Positions 21,511-32,259 of a stretch of 64,000 nucleotides of DNA are shown here, in pieces. Positions within the stretch are counted from its first letter, which is position 1, and the number at the start of each line of letters is the position of its first letter. The translations under genes were made by a program, and so were the position numbers. A model generated the notes under the pieces. That model saw only the letters and a program-made list of their open reading frames with translations. It made no database searches and was not told where the DNA came from. Source of the stretch: Hermatobates lingyangjiaoensis. Its lineage: Eukaryota > Arthropoda > Insecta > Hemiptera > Hermatobatidae. The stretch covers positions 1 to 64,000 of the forward strand of contig JAPFBL010000589.1 of NCBI GenBank assembly GCA_026182355.1, given 5' to 3'.

Positions 21511-21720
21511 AAGATTTCACATAAACACGTGAAACAACAATCAATGATCAAACCACAATAAGAAATGGGAAAACAAGACTAAGATCTTTCAACCGTAACA
21601 AGCGGTCTTCGTCAGAGTGAAAAACCCAACTCAGTTGGGTTTTTGACTCTGACGAAGACCGCTTGTTACGGTTGAAAGATCTTAGTCTTGTTTTCCCATT
21701 TCTTATTGTGGTTTGATCTT
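21503..21720. mobile_element. Class A hammerhead inverted pair
   Basis: Motifs 21577-21619 (minus) and 21645-21687 (plus) are separated by about 25 bp centred on CCCAACTCAGTTGGG. The left end shows the terminal hairpin TTTCACATAAACACGTGAAA. Confidence 0.85.
21645..21687 (+). ncRNA. Class A hammerhead-like ribozyme, model copy
   Basis: GACU, CUGACGA, extra A, GACCG-CUUGUUA-CGGUU stem II, GAA, AGAUCU, U, AGUC. Stem I GACU/AGUC is four perfect pairs; every core base fits the hammerhead consensus. Confidence 0.75.
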
Positions 21721-21779
21721 GATATATATATATAATATATATATATATATTATATATTTATTATACATATATTTATTTA

Positions 21780-22107
21780 TTATATATTTATTATTCATAT
21801 TCCTGGATTTTATTTTGTTTCAGCTATTTTCCTCTTATTTTCTTCATCATTATCTCTTAAGTTTTTATTATTTATATTTCCTAATTTTCTTCATTTTCAC
21901 TTTCTATTTCTTAGCTTATTCTTAGTTAATTTCTCTTACCTCACTTGAACCGGGCACGGGTGTGACAACACTGTTGGTCTCCAACCGTCGCTTCACAAGT
22001 GCGTTTGGTGTCCCTATCTGAACTCTCCTGATGACGGTTCAACCGAAAATTAGAAGACAGTAAGTGTGTTTGTTGCTTAGTTCTGTGTTTCTGATTCATC
22101 GTGAAAT
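21780..22107 (+). mobile_element. Class C-like 3' end
   Basis: T-rich untranslated region, then a motif at 22023-22059 (CUC, CUGAUGA, GGUUCAACC, GAA, AAUU, A, GAA). (TA)n on both sides. Confidence 0.7.
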
Positions 22108-22128
22108 ATATATATATAATATATATAT

Positions 22129-22300
22129 CACCTAATAAACCGAAATACGATCCAAACTGGACACAATACGAGTTCAAAAATTCAAGAAGAGTAACACACA
22201 GAGTAAGGAAACACACTTACAAACTCAAATTTTGTAATGACGGGTAATCCGTCTTCAGGAGGGAAGAGAAAGAGAGACCAACCATGTTGCAGACGCAACG
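22129..22300 (-). mobile_element. Class B 3' end with 8-bp insertion in the ribozyme
   Basis: Motif 22222-22261 has about eight extra bases (GTAATGAC) between GAAA and the CCC of stem II, abolishing the fold. The terminal block GATCCAAACTGGACAC is intact. Confidence 0.7.
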
Positions 22301-22305
22301 GCAAG

Positions 22306-22610
22306 TTCGGTTACGTTAGGTTAACGTTGCAACGGCAACGTTACGTTAGGATGCACAGGCTTCAAACTAGAGAACACGTATAGACCAAAGATTAGCACCT
22401 TGTGATTGTGATTCCTAAATTATTTTTTACTACTCCAATTTACTAGTGTTTTCTTAGAGTAGGGATCTTTAATAACTACCTGACATCGTACAAGCTTAAC
22501 ACCCTCCCAAAGGAGAATCGTGAAAAAATTGAGAGCAGAGTAAGTATCGAACCCCGAATCTACCTACTATAAGGCACAAACGTGAAGGTACTGGGCTAGC
22601 CTGGCCTCTT
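22306..22610 (-). repeat. tRNA-derived SINE, tail type 1
   Basis: Minus strand: A/B box remnants (GGGGTTCGATACTT), body, then the LINE-like 3' tail GTGTTCTCTAG ending in pentamer-like GTTAACCTAACG. Inserted beside a class B element. Confidence 0.75.
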
Positions 22611-23359
22611 TAAGGAAAACTTGATTAATTTGTTTACTGTTTCAAAGGCCTCTCAAATAAAGTTTTATTCCAAAATTCCGGTGTTGATATTTTACAAAAA
22701 CAAGTTTATAGGAATTTAAAGCAGGGTAAATTAGTTAGTTTCTATAGTTGAATGAATTATTTCAAACTGAAACGAACCTGTACCAATATGAAATTTTAAT
22801 ATGTACGCAGAATATGTAGGACAGAAGTGATGGATTTGAGATCCCTGCCTGGTATTCCCTGCATGTTAAATTAACCAGGCCAAAAACAGCTCGAAAGAAA
22901 TTCACGAAATCCTGCATAAAGAAAATCTTAAACTTTAAACTTAGTCTAAACTTGACTTTAGTCTGAGAAAACATAATATCACGCTCATAAGGAGTTGATT
23001 TAATTATTAATTGTAATACTGCTGTCGTATTTATGAAGTTAGCCGTATCATATGCTTTATTTATTTATGACTAGCACAGGTGCTCGTCTTTGACGGATAG
23101 TTTTTCAAAAATTATCATCGGAGATGATACATGGTATTTCAAAATATCACTAGAATTATAGAATAGTAGAAAATATCATTATTAGTACAGTGTTAAGCAA
23201 ATGCCTCTGTATACACTATATTAGCTCTCTGTCCTTCAGGTTCATGGAAGAACAAACAGTTGGAAACTCTGACTCTTGAGCAAACAAACTTCAGTTGACA
23301 ATGTGTCAACAATTAAATAGAAACAAAATTAAAGTTTTTCAGGACTTGGTTTGTTCTTC

Positions 23360-23837
23360 AGGTTCAAATTAAACTTTCATTGTCAATGTTTCGGTTTTTA
23401 GTTAAAACCTTTTTCATAGGCAAAAGTATAAAATTTTGAAACAGTAAAAACAGAAAAATAGTTTTTTTGTTTCAAACTTGTATACTTCTTAATATTAAAC
23501 ATATAATACACCGTCTTAACTCGTACACTGCTGTTGCAGCTCTCGGACCGGTTTCGGGTGTCACCCATCTTCAACAACAACTGAAGACGCCCAACTATTT
23601 CTTGTTGAAGATGGGTGACACCCGAAACCGGTCCAAGAGCTACAACAGCAGTGCACGAAGTAAGACGGTATATTATATGTTTAATATTAATAATACTAAC
23701 CTCTGTGGTAATGACGAAATGCATGAATTGTATACTTCTGCCTATGAAAAAGGTTTAAAATTAAAACCAAAACGTTGGCAATGAGAGTTTAATTTGAACC
23801 TAAAGAACTGACCAAGTCTTCATAAACTATAATTTTG

Positions 23838-23838
<1 letters not shown>
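23360..23838. mobile_element. Class F inverted pair interrupted by a class H element
   Basis: Motifs 23381-23422 (minus) and 23739-23780 (plus) belong to one class F palindrome; a class H element (23490-23727) with its target duplication sits in the middle. (TA)n follows at 23839-23868. Confidence 0.8.
23490..23727. mobile_element. Nested class H palindrome with 12-bp target duplication
   Basis: Flanked by exact TTGTATACTTCT at 23478-23489 and 23728-23739. Motifs 23542-23576 (minus) and 23601-23637 (plus; CUUG/CAAG stem I, perfect). Right end again AATAATACTAACCTCTGTGG. Proves insertion of class H after class F. Confidence 0.85.
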
Positions 23839-23868
<30 letters not shown>

Positions 23869-23869
<1 letters not shown>

Positions 23870-24030
23870 CATGATAAACGAAAAACGGTCCGGCAGGACA
23901 GATTACACTTAAAATAAACTGTGACACATTAAATATTTATTTCAATATTTAGACCAAAATGGCGGTCGAAATATTGAAAAGTGAGTCTTTGTTATGTTTT
24001 TGTCTAAGTGTCACAGTTATTTTAAGTATA
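23869..24030. mobile_element. Class J pair with core deletion
   Basis: Left arm starts ATGATAAACGAAAAACGGTCC; the right motif (23950-23985) keeps GGCGGUC, GAA, AUAU, U, GAAAAGUG but lacks CUGANGA, deleted with the interior. An intact copy is at 61204-61246. Confidence 0.65.
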
Positions 24031-24040
24031 TATAAAAAAA

Positions 24041-24235
24041 GTATATAAAAAGATTTCACATAAAAAAGTGAAATAACAATCAATGATCAAACCACAATAT
24101 GAAATGGGAACTCTTCTCAACCCCTCACCAGATGTTTTCTGCATCTAGTGTTTGATGCAGACTCTGTTTTGAAAACAGCTTGTTACGGTTGAAAGATCTT
24201 AGTCTTGTTTTCCCGTTTCATATATTTAATAGTAT
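24041..24235 (+). mobile_element. Class A element, core damaged
   Basis: Left end hairpin, then a rearranged interior; the motif 24159-24209 reads CUGUUUUGAAAACAGC in place of the core and 5' stem II. Confidence 0.65.
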
Positions 24236-24694
24236 ATATAATTAATAATATTTAATATATAATAATATTTAATAATAACAGAATATTTAATTATATATAT
24301 ATATGTAGCTTAAAATATTTTAGCTAATGCTATGCAATATTAATAACACAAAAGTTAGTAAATGTATCAAGTTTCACGAGTTGTCTCTAGTGGAATGAAA
24401 TATTTGAAAATGCTTCTCAGATAGAGAAAGAATTGCGATAAAATTACTTTAAGGTTATTGGAATAGACTGGTGCTTTAGATGACCGGAATAAATCTGTTA
24501 CATGTGACATTGATATTGATACTGGCACTCGGGGGCATTAGTCCCTCTGCCCTGCTTTACCCCTTCATTTTCACCCACCTTCAAATAGTTCCCAATTCCA
24601 TACTACCCTATTTCCAGTTACTCTCTCTCTCTCTCTTTCGTTCTTTTTCACCCCTTCTGAAACATAGATCCTTGTCAGAATATATATATATTAT

Positions 24695-24822
24695 ATATTA
24701 GTGCATTTCGGCAGCAAGTCCTCTTTCAAGCATATATTATTGAATTTAATGGCAGATTCTGCGTTCACGACTTTCTTACTTATAGCTTCTATTTTCCTTA
24801 CAATTTTCTTTTGAGTAGGTGA
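24695..24822 (-). pseudogene. PLE ORF N-terminal segment
   Basis: Minus: KIVRKIEAISKKVVNAES, then FNNICLKEDLLPKCTNI running into (TA)n at 24681-24700. Upstream sequence on this strand is not recognised as a ribozyme. Confidence 0.75.
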
Positions 24823-24874
24823 TAATTGCCAAAGCAAACTAGCATACGACATTCAGAAGGCTGGAAATAACCAC

Positions 24875-25078
24875 TTCACGTTATCAAGTGTCATACCTCG
24901 TCTATCGCTGATGGAGTCGCCTGACCAGTTTTGCAACGGCTGTATTATCAGTGGGAGCCCCATTGATAGTCCCATTGATGATGAGCCAATTCGAAACCGG
25001 TCGGGCGACTTCACCGGCGATAGACGATGTACGACTGTTGATAAAGATATCTTATTTACTAACCTCTATGGCATTAAC
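24875..25078. mobile_element. Class H inverted pair
   Basis: TCGTCTATCGCTGATGGAGT on the left mirrors the right arm (CCGGCGATAGACGATGTACG). Plus motif 24969-25009: UUGAUGA, GAA, ACCGGU, C, GGGC. Ends in TTTACTAACCTCTATGGCAT like other class H copies. Confidence 0.7.
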
Positions 25079-25130
25079 AATATGCATGTATTTAAAGTAA
25101 ATACAGTATTAAATAAAATAAAAAAGAGGA

Positions 25131-25166
25131 TCCTGAAAAAGAACATTACGTGTTCGAAACGCGTTG
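25131..25166 (+). ncRNA. Class G hammerhead-like motif
   Basis: CCUGAAAAA, GAACA-UUACG-UGUUC, GAA, ACGCGU, U. Core is CUGAAAA (G8 to A). Followed by the class G 3' sequence CTATATGTGGAGACTG as at 59021. Confidence 0.55.
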
Positions 25167-25649
25167 TTTTACTATTAAATTTCTATATGTGGAGACTGTT
25201 TCATTAGTTTTCACCCTATAATGAGTAAATATCACACAATAACTGATTGTATCACCTTAGAATATTTCACTACCATTTTTTCTTTGAAAACAAAAAAAAA
25301 ACATCTAGTGAGGCACCACATGATGGACTCTTATTTACCCAAATATAAACAATACTTTTTTGTGTGTAGTGCTGTTAATACTTAAGTTACTGTTTATTTT
25401 CCAAACAATTGTTCTTTCTGTGATTTATATCTGTGACTTGGTTTAATCAATTTGAATATTATTTAATTTTAATATTCTGTTTACCAGCCCAGCAGAATCC
25501 CTAAATAAATGTAATAAGCATTTGAATATTAGGTCAGGATAGAGTATAAATAAAAAAAAGAGAAAAATAAGAAATACGTATTTAATACAAAAATATTAAA
25601 TATACAACAACATAAAAGTTATTGCAGGTGTATATATATATATAAAGCA

Positions 25650-25920
25650 CACGGATAGATACAGGAATAACTAACTTCTATATTTGGACCATCGTCGTCA
25701 TCAGGAGGTGAAGAGTCCCGCAGGAAGGCAAAGCGGCTTCTCAGCCTTGAATATTAGGTACCGCTCTGCCTTCCTGCGAGACTCTTCGCCTCCTGATGAC
25801 GACGATGGTCGAAATATAGAAGAGAGTTATTCCTGTCGCTATCTGTGTGATATCTCCTTCTTAATTGGTTTTTATTTAAGAGTCCGTTGGACCGTTTCCA
25901 TTATATATGGACTTCTCTCT
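25650..25920. mobile_element. Class D hammerhead inverted pair
   Basis: Motifs 25671-25710 (minus) and 25787-25826 (plus). Ends GTCCGTTGGACCGTTTCC then TA-rich sequence to 26030. Confidence 0.8.
25787..25826 (+). ncRNA. Class D hammerhead-like ribozyme
   Basis: CGCCUC, CUGAUGA, extra C, GAC-GAUG-GUC, GAA, AUAU, A, GAAGAG; H17 is A here instead of C. Confidence 0.65.
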
Positions 25921-25996
25921 ATTATATATTATTATTATATATATCATCATTATATATATATCTCTATATATTAATATATATCTATTTATGTATATA

Positions 25997-26034
<38 letters not shown>

Positions 26035-26877
26035 AATAAAATAATAAGAAATAAAAGCAATGTTTGGAGTTTTGTGGTGGGTGGACTGAGAGATCTGAGG
26101 AGTCGAATAAGTGTATTAATCAGATCACGTTCCTGCAATAAGTCTTAACTTTATTCATTTTTTATTGAATTTATTTTCTTTGTTATTCAGTTATGTTCTA
26201 TTCTGGTTTAACATCCAGATATTTATTTGTTGCTATAGATTTACGTTTATTTCATTTTTTTTCTTGGTCACTATTTTATTCTTTACTTCTTCATTTCATT
26301 GTTTTTATTTGACCGTTTGCTCAACGTGTTTCTTTTTTAATTTGTTACTTCTCATTTTATGTTACCTACTTTACCACTTTCTACATTGATCGATCTGTTT
26401 TCTTTCTGGTTGGAAGCATTGCACTGTTGGTTGTCCACCATTGTTTTGCTGGACGATATATTTCAATGACACAACACTTTCATCACGAAGGAACCAAAAA
26501 TTATATCCAAAACGAAAATTATACACATAAAAAAAATCATTATTACAATATATTGAGAAATACAAATAAAAGAATAATTTAGAAACATTTTAAATACTTA
26601 AAAAGTAAGAATTTATTGAAATTATGAAGGATAAAAAAAATAACTTTTTCATGACATTAAAACATACGATATTAAACATACTAAACAGCCCATTAAACTG
26701 TTGTTAATACAACTTTAAGTGTAAATTAAAACAACTGAAAGCAATATCAAGGAAACATAGAGACAACTTTTATTTGCTTACTGCAAGTAATATTTAATAA
26801 GATCTATTAGAAAATGAGCTTGTATACTTGGAGAAATATTACTAAAAAAATTTGATATATCACATAGTAAATTGGTT

Positions 26878-27365
26878 AGGTTAGGTTGTAGTGGCCGTCC
26901 CAGAAGAGAACCTACATAGGGACACAATCTGGTGCCTTAAGGCACCACATATAAAGACAAGGGCTGCCCCCCCCCCCCCCCACCACCCACACTGTTCGTC
27001 TTGAGCCACCCCAAGAGAACAATAAACTTGATTAGATCCTAATATCAGTGGATGCTAGATTCTCAAGATGACCAAAGAAGCACTCTTCTAATGTTGCTTT
27101 CCTTCTTTGAGGTAGACAAGGACAAAGAAAATGAAGAACCGATTCCTCCACTTCCTGACTTTGACATGCTTTGCAGAAGTACCTTGTCTTCAGGCCAAAC
27201 TTGCTGGTATGCTTTCCTATTAGCCAGTGTCCAGTACAAACCGCAATGACATTGACCTCTACTCCTAGAAAGAAACGCCTTAGTCCTTCTGTAATTACAA
27301 AAGGAGATAGTTGCTTCGACATAAGACACGCATCCTCCTTGGTCCATCTTTGTTTTGGTCACAAA
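26878..27365 (-). mobile_element. Non-LTR retrotransposon (LINE) 3' end
   Basis: C-terminus (27365 to 27032), then a 3' untranslated region with a C-run and a CGGCCACTACAACCTAACC end. The terminal (CCTAA)n and about 60 bp before it match tail type 1 SINEs, marking this LINE as their likely partner. Confidence 0.75.
27032..27365 (-). pseudogene. LINE ORF2 C-terminus with zinc knuckle
   Basis: About 110 codons. TGHWLIGKHTSKFGL is the segment that follows RNase H in R1/Jockey/I-type elements; FCKACQSQEVEESVLHFLC has the C-x2-C...H-x3-C knuckle. RT and most of RNase H are missing. The alternative minus frame over the same bases is a shadow. Confidence 0.75.
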
Positions 27366-27999
27366 ACCAAAGGGTAGTAAAAAAATTGAAAATGAAAAAA
27401 AAAATAAAATAAACGTACATTTATGGCAACAAATAAATATCTGGATGTTAAACCAGAATAGAACATAACTGAATAACAAAGAAAATGTAAAGTTAATAAA
27501 AAATGAATAAAGTTAAGACTTATTGCAGGAACGTGATCTGATTAATACACTTATTGGACTCCTCAGATCTCTCAGTCCACCCACCACAAAACTCAAAACA
27601 TTGCTTTTATTTCTTTTATTTTATTAAATTATATATATATATATATTATTACTCAAGTAAATCACGTATCTGCAATAACTTTTTTCTTTTTGTATATTTA
27701 ATATTTTTATATTAATATAATTTTTTCTTATTTTTCTCTCTTCTTCAGTTATGTTCTATCGTGACCTAATATTCAAATGCTTATTACATTTATTTAAGGA
27801 TATTTTGTTTTTTAAATTATTTTTTCATTTACTGATTATATAATGGAGTATTTCAGTTTTTTTATTTTTGATTTCTATATCTTTTTTTACTTATTATTAA
27901 GTTTAAAAGTTTTTATTTGACTGCATATCTTTACATAAAGTTGTCTAATATTTAATTATGTTCAAGAAATTATTTTAAAATTATTCTATCGTACAGTTA

Positions 28000-28125
28000 A
28001 GAAGTAGCAGTTCTTCATTCAAACATAATCTTATTAAATGATGGCCCATATTTGGCTTGTACTTGCTTTTTATGTCATTTCTCCAATTTCCAGAACGCTT
28101 TTCTTGTCTTTTTGTCACACTGTTT
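28000..28125 (-). pseudogene. PLE ORF N-terminal segment, decayed
   Basis: Minus: KTRKAFWKLEK, a stop, KKQVQAKYGPSFNKI, then after a frameshift CLNEELL. Closest to the class I N-terminus at 62655. Not followed by (TA)n. Confidence 0.6.
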
Positions 28126-28587
28126 TATTATACTTGTTATGTTGTTTTAACTAAGATACGAGGAAAGACATTTGGAAATTAGAAAAACTATGCCAAATCC
28201 AAATGTTTCCTACAGCTGGGTTACTTCCTGGACTCAACTTATTTAATTCTTTGTTTATTATTTTAAATTTTTATTATGATAAAAAACACATTATCTTATT
28301 ATAATAACTATTATCATTGGTTTTGATTGAATGGGTAATTAGTTCATTAATTAATTGATTATTCAGCAAATTGAAAGATAGTTAATATTATCACTGTAAA
28401 ATTATTTTTATTTTTCATATTTGTTTATATTTTTTCTCCTGAATATTTATGTATTTGTTCCCATTCGTTAAGTTGTTCAGTATTTCCTGCCCCCCCCCCC
28501 CCCTTTTATTATCCTCTGTGGCGGTGGTAATGTCATAGCAACACTGAAAAGTTTATCCGCTGCTGTTGGACTTTGTTCATTGCCCTA

Positions 28588-28802
28588 TCTCCTACAGGAC
28601 TCTTTGCCTCCTACAGGATTCTTTGCTTCCTACAGGACTCTTTGCCTCCTACAGGACTCTTTGCCTCCTACAGGACTCTTTGCCTCCTACAGGACTCTTT
28701 GCCTCCTACAGGATTCTTTGCTTCCTACAGGACTCTGTGCCTCCTACAGGACTCTTTGCCTCCTACAGGAATCTTTGTCTCCTACAGGACTCTTTGCTTC
28801 CT
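28588..28802 (+). repeat. 19-bp minisatellite
   Basis: About 11 units of CTCCTACAGGACTCTTTGC with C/T variants. Because 19 is not a multiple of three, one protein repeat cycles through the frames, so all three plus frames are open; no evidence for a real gene. A poly(C) run lies at 28491-28503. Confidence 0.9.
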
Positions 28803-28809
28803 AACACTA

Positions 28810-29980
28810 AAGTAAATTAGATATTTACAAGATCATGAATCTTTGCTAAGGATTTGTCTTTTCTTAATCCTGATTATTTTATTTATTTATTTTATTTTAT
28901 TTATCAGCGCATAAATAAATATATTCTATGAATCAAATTCCTACCAGGCAATGAAGTTTATTCCTTTTTTTTTAATAAATCTACATTAATTGTTTTCAAG
29001 TGCCTCTTGATTTTCACAATTTATTTTTTAGGTTAATACTGATGAAGAACCCTACAGTTTCCCACTTTAATTTGAATGTTTGCTTTTAACTTATTCCAAT
29101 GATTAAAAAAAAAGATCCCTAAACGTTACATCAAGCTAAACAATTTTTAGCTGGTGACTGTTTGGAATTGTACTGTTTTGAAAGAATAAACATGGTGAGT
29201 GCGAAGCAGTAAGCCATGCTTAGTTGCACCCCGTGATTATCTCTAATCATACCATTCGTTAGCTCCAACACCCTGTTGATTGAATCGACAAATCCTCTTC
29301 TTTGGATCTTTTTAATTTTAACCTAATACTTGTTTACTATGGTGAACAGCTCACACTGTTAGACTGTTTGATTCCTTTAATTCAACTAAATTATTCTCTA
29401 AGAATGTATTCTTACTTTTATGGTACGTCTAATAGCAGTAGTGTTACAAAAGATGAAAGAAAAAGGCACACTCTTACCCCTTCGGGCAAAAGTGTTTGGA
29501 GGGTAGTAAAATATATGAAATAAGAAATAAAGTCAGAATGTATATTAAAATTTCTTTAGGATTAAAATCCTTGACGGTATTTTCCTCAAGGATTTGAATG
29601 AAAACTGAATCCAGGAACTAAAACTTCATTTAGTATAGCTTCCAAGGAAATAAATTCAGAGTAACTCTTCTTATTTCAGTGGACGTGTTGTGTTATTACA
29701 ACAGAGTATTGATTGAATAACTTCTAAAGATCTGTTGTTAATATATTACTATTGATCTCACAGTGTGGGATTGTCTCCATTATCTGTTTTTACACTTTGT
29801 ATATGTGTCATGAAAATGTTCAATATAATTACTCTTCAATCGAAATTATTAAAAAAGTCTCCACCCAACTTAAGTTCTGTTACTATATTTTATATCAACA
29901 ACAGAAGTAGTTTTCAATATGTGTAGTTCTTTTTGAGATTTACGTATATAGTTACATTAAATATGTAGAAATAAGAATGA
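28810..29980. other. No gene seen
   Basis: AT-rich; a 73-codon frame at 29302 lacks any motif. Confidence 0.5.
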
Positions 29981-29982
29981 TA

Positions 29983-30230
29983 ATTTCTTGTTCTCGTAGG
30001 GAAAAAACACTACATGTTCAAAAAAGCATTCTTTTGTAAGGAATTTTCAATAACTTGAAAACTTTTTCAATTAGACTTTTTTATATTTAAAATTTTTAAG
30101 TACTTAAAGAAATATAACGTTAATTTCATGTTCTCATGGGGAAAATACAATTTTTGAAAAAATCGTTCTCTAAAGAAGAAACGTTTGATAACTTAAAAAC
30201 TTGTTCAATATTTTTCAAACTGAAATAAAT
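29983..30230 (+). repeat. Two-copy diverged tandem repeat, about 145 bp
   Basis: Both copies contain AATTTC-TGTTCTC-x-GGGAAAA, then GATAACTT-AAAACTT-TTCAAT in order. Unknown origin. 30230-30780 is AT-rich without a gene. Confidence 0.5.
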
Positions 30231-30789
30231 ATCTGATTGTATAACTGAGGGCGCTATAGAATTATTTTGTCCCAATAACTTAATTTCTTTGTTTCACTCG
30301 ATTTTCTCGACAGATTTAAATCACTTAATAAATACGTTTGTTCGAATTGCATACAGTTTTTCTAAGTTATCTATCACATAATATAGACAGTAGGCAATTG
30401 CCAGTAAACTATTTTTTTCTTTCAAATGTCGAACATTTTAGTATTGATATTAATATTATTATTAATATCACTATTGCTAATAACCTCAGATTGGAAAAAA
30501 TATGTATTTAACTATATACCAATAACAAAATTTCATTTTTGTAAAAATTATTAGTCTTTAATTTTTTTTTTCATAACATTGAGCAAGAACTATTTCTATT
30601 CTAATTCCATAGTATTTTTTGATATACAATCTCCTGACATCCAGGGTAACTCTTCAAGACTTGGTATATTTACCAGTCACAATCTTTCTGGAAGGCACTA
30701 TACTCCTGAGAATGACATAAACACTCCAAACAATGTTATAATGCCAGAACCATTATTTTATTTTTATTTTTATTATTTGAGGTGACTAT

Positions 30790-31640
30790 AGCACTGCGTC
30801 TTAAAAAGAAACTATTGTACTTCCCCTCTTCTGTACCAAAACACCCCAACAGTTAGCTTCAACACCTCCAAGAAGCTATGCACTTTTGCTGGTTACAGCG
30901 GTAAAAGTTTTTCTATTGTTTGTTGAGTGTCCCGAAGCACCTGCCTGTCTGCAGCAAAGTTGCCTTACAAGTTATCAGCAGGTGCAACGGTGTTTCTTCC
31001 TTTTTGCAGAATCTGCACAAACCATCATTGATAATGTCCATTCAGACTCCCTATGTTTCGGGAGAAAGTACTCCCTTTCTCCTTCTTCGGGTCCTCAGGT
31101 GCACTTGTGGGAGGTTCCCACTAACTAGCGCTTTTGGACCCTCTGCGCTTCCGGAGGATGATCTCTAGACTTCCTTCTCTTTAAAGGGGAAAATCTCTGT
31201 ATCTCTATCGATGGTATTTTGTCCACTCCGGCAGAGCACCGCATACCGGAGTAAGGCTATTTACTCAAGGAGGTCGCCTGGTACCCTAGAGGCTCTGTTC
31301 ATAATACATAAACCTCTGTATCATCCATCCTTCGGCACGGATCACATAAAACCTTAGATTGGGGCTGGTACAAAAGGAAGGGATTTGGGGATTAGGAAGG
31401 ATGTGAAACAAAGGTGGTCAGACCCAGCCCCTGATCACCTTCTCCTCCTCTTTCGTTTGTCCCTGTATATAGCAGGTTAACAGGGTAGCCTCGTGAAGGC
31501 CGAAAGTCGGAGTTGAGTGTTAGAGGCTATTAGAGGCGCTTAATTACTCCATTACTACCCCATGCCGGAACCATAGTACCAAGGGGAATCCTCTACAACA
31601 TTCCAAGGCATGATATCCTTTGGACTTGCGATACTACTAG
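30790..31640 (-). mobile_element. LINE-like GC-richer fragment
   Basis: A minus frame near 30930-31060 reads NDGLCRFCKKEETPLHLLIT plus C, a C-x2-C...H-x4-C knuckle as in LINE C-termini, with HLRTRRRRKG upstream and several stops. The remainder (31160-31640) is GC-richer than flanks and may be more of the same element, but no RT motif was found. Confidence 0.5.
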
Positions 31641-31944
31641 TTGACAGGATACACTAAGGACCGCGGTAACACTTGCAGATATTTTGCCTTGAAGATCAAT
31701 AACACCGTTCAAGTGTAGCTTTTCTCGTACTCCTATATTAGGTTGGCTTAGCAACACTTGTTGACACTTTCTCACAAGCTTACTTTCCAAGAAAAAATTG
31801 GTTATTTGAAAATTAAAAATTTTTTTCACTTACAGTAGGCAAATAAAAGTGATTTTCTACACTCAGATAACTGAAGAGTAGACTGAGTAAAAACATGTTT
31901 TCTTCTATCATAAAAACAATAGCCGTTAAAGATTTAGCAGAGTT

Positions 31945-32250
31945 CATAGTAGCCCAATGGCTTGTGTCCTCGTCTCTGGGCTGGTAGTTTCGAGCACACT
32001 TTGACCCCTTGATTTACTCATGCGGGAACTGAAGAAAAAAAAAAGCTGACTATATCGTCCAATGAGAGGACATTAAGCCGACGGACCCGAGTCTGTAACA
32101 TGTCAAGCACTCTTAAAGATCCCTACTTTAAATAAACTGGGTTTAGGCAAAATTTAGGGACCGTATGCAGAATATTGATTATATGGTATCATTTTTTTTG
32201 TTTATATGTGTTCTTTCTTAAGGTCACTGCAACCTAAGCTAGCCTAGGGA
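31945..32250 (+). repeat. tRNA-derived SINE, tail type 1
   Basis: Head with CTCGTCTCTGGGCTGGTAG, body, then TATGTGTTCTTTC and CACTGCAACCTAA. An A-run has expanded inside at 32033-32042. Confidence 0.75.
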
Positions 32251-32259
32251 TTTTCAGTG

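Larger units (their letters stand above)
25498..27795. repeat. Nested inverted repeats around PLE and LINE pieces
   Basis: An outer pair (25498-25630 against about 27660-27795) and an inner pair (about 26037-26268 against 27400-27634) belong to one family: both have CTGCAATAA, GTTATGTTCTAT, and a degenerate AT-rich core. Copies alternate in direction. Inside lie a class D pair (25650-25920) and a LINE 3' end (26878-27365). The plus-strand segment 27890-28130 extends the outer copy. Confidence 0.65.

Noticed and set aside
21713..21925. Ile-Tyr rich hydrophobic ORFs resembling membrane proteins
   Set aside because: (TA)n contains only TAT and ATA codons in every frame, so such ORFs are artefacts; the same applies to 8171, 24480, 57140 and similar frames.
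22762..22974. 70-codon minus frame as a small gene
   Set aside because: No motif, no conserved context, AT-rich region where such frames arise by chance.
26037..27634. DNA transposon with long terminal inverted repeats and TA target duplication
   Set aside because: No transposase remnant, arms differ in length and degree of decay, and TA tracts flank nearly every element here; kept only as an inverted repeat.
31593..31829. 78-codon minus frame as LINE RT
   Set aside because: Adjacent to a LINE-like fragment but no RT or RNase H motif could be aligned by eye.
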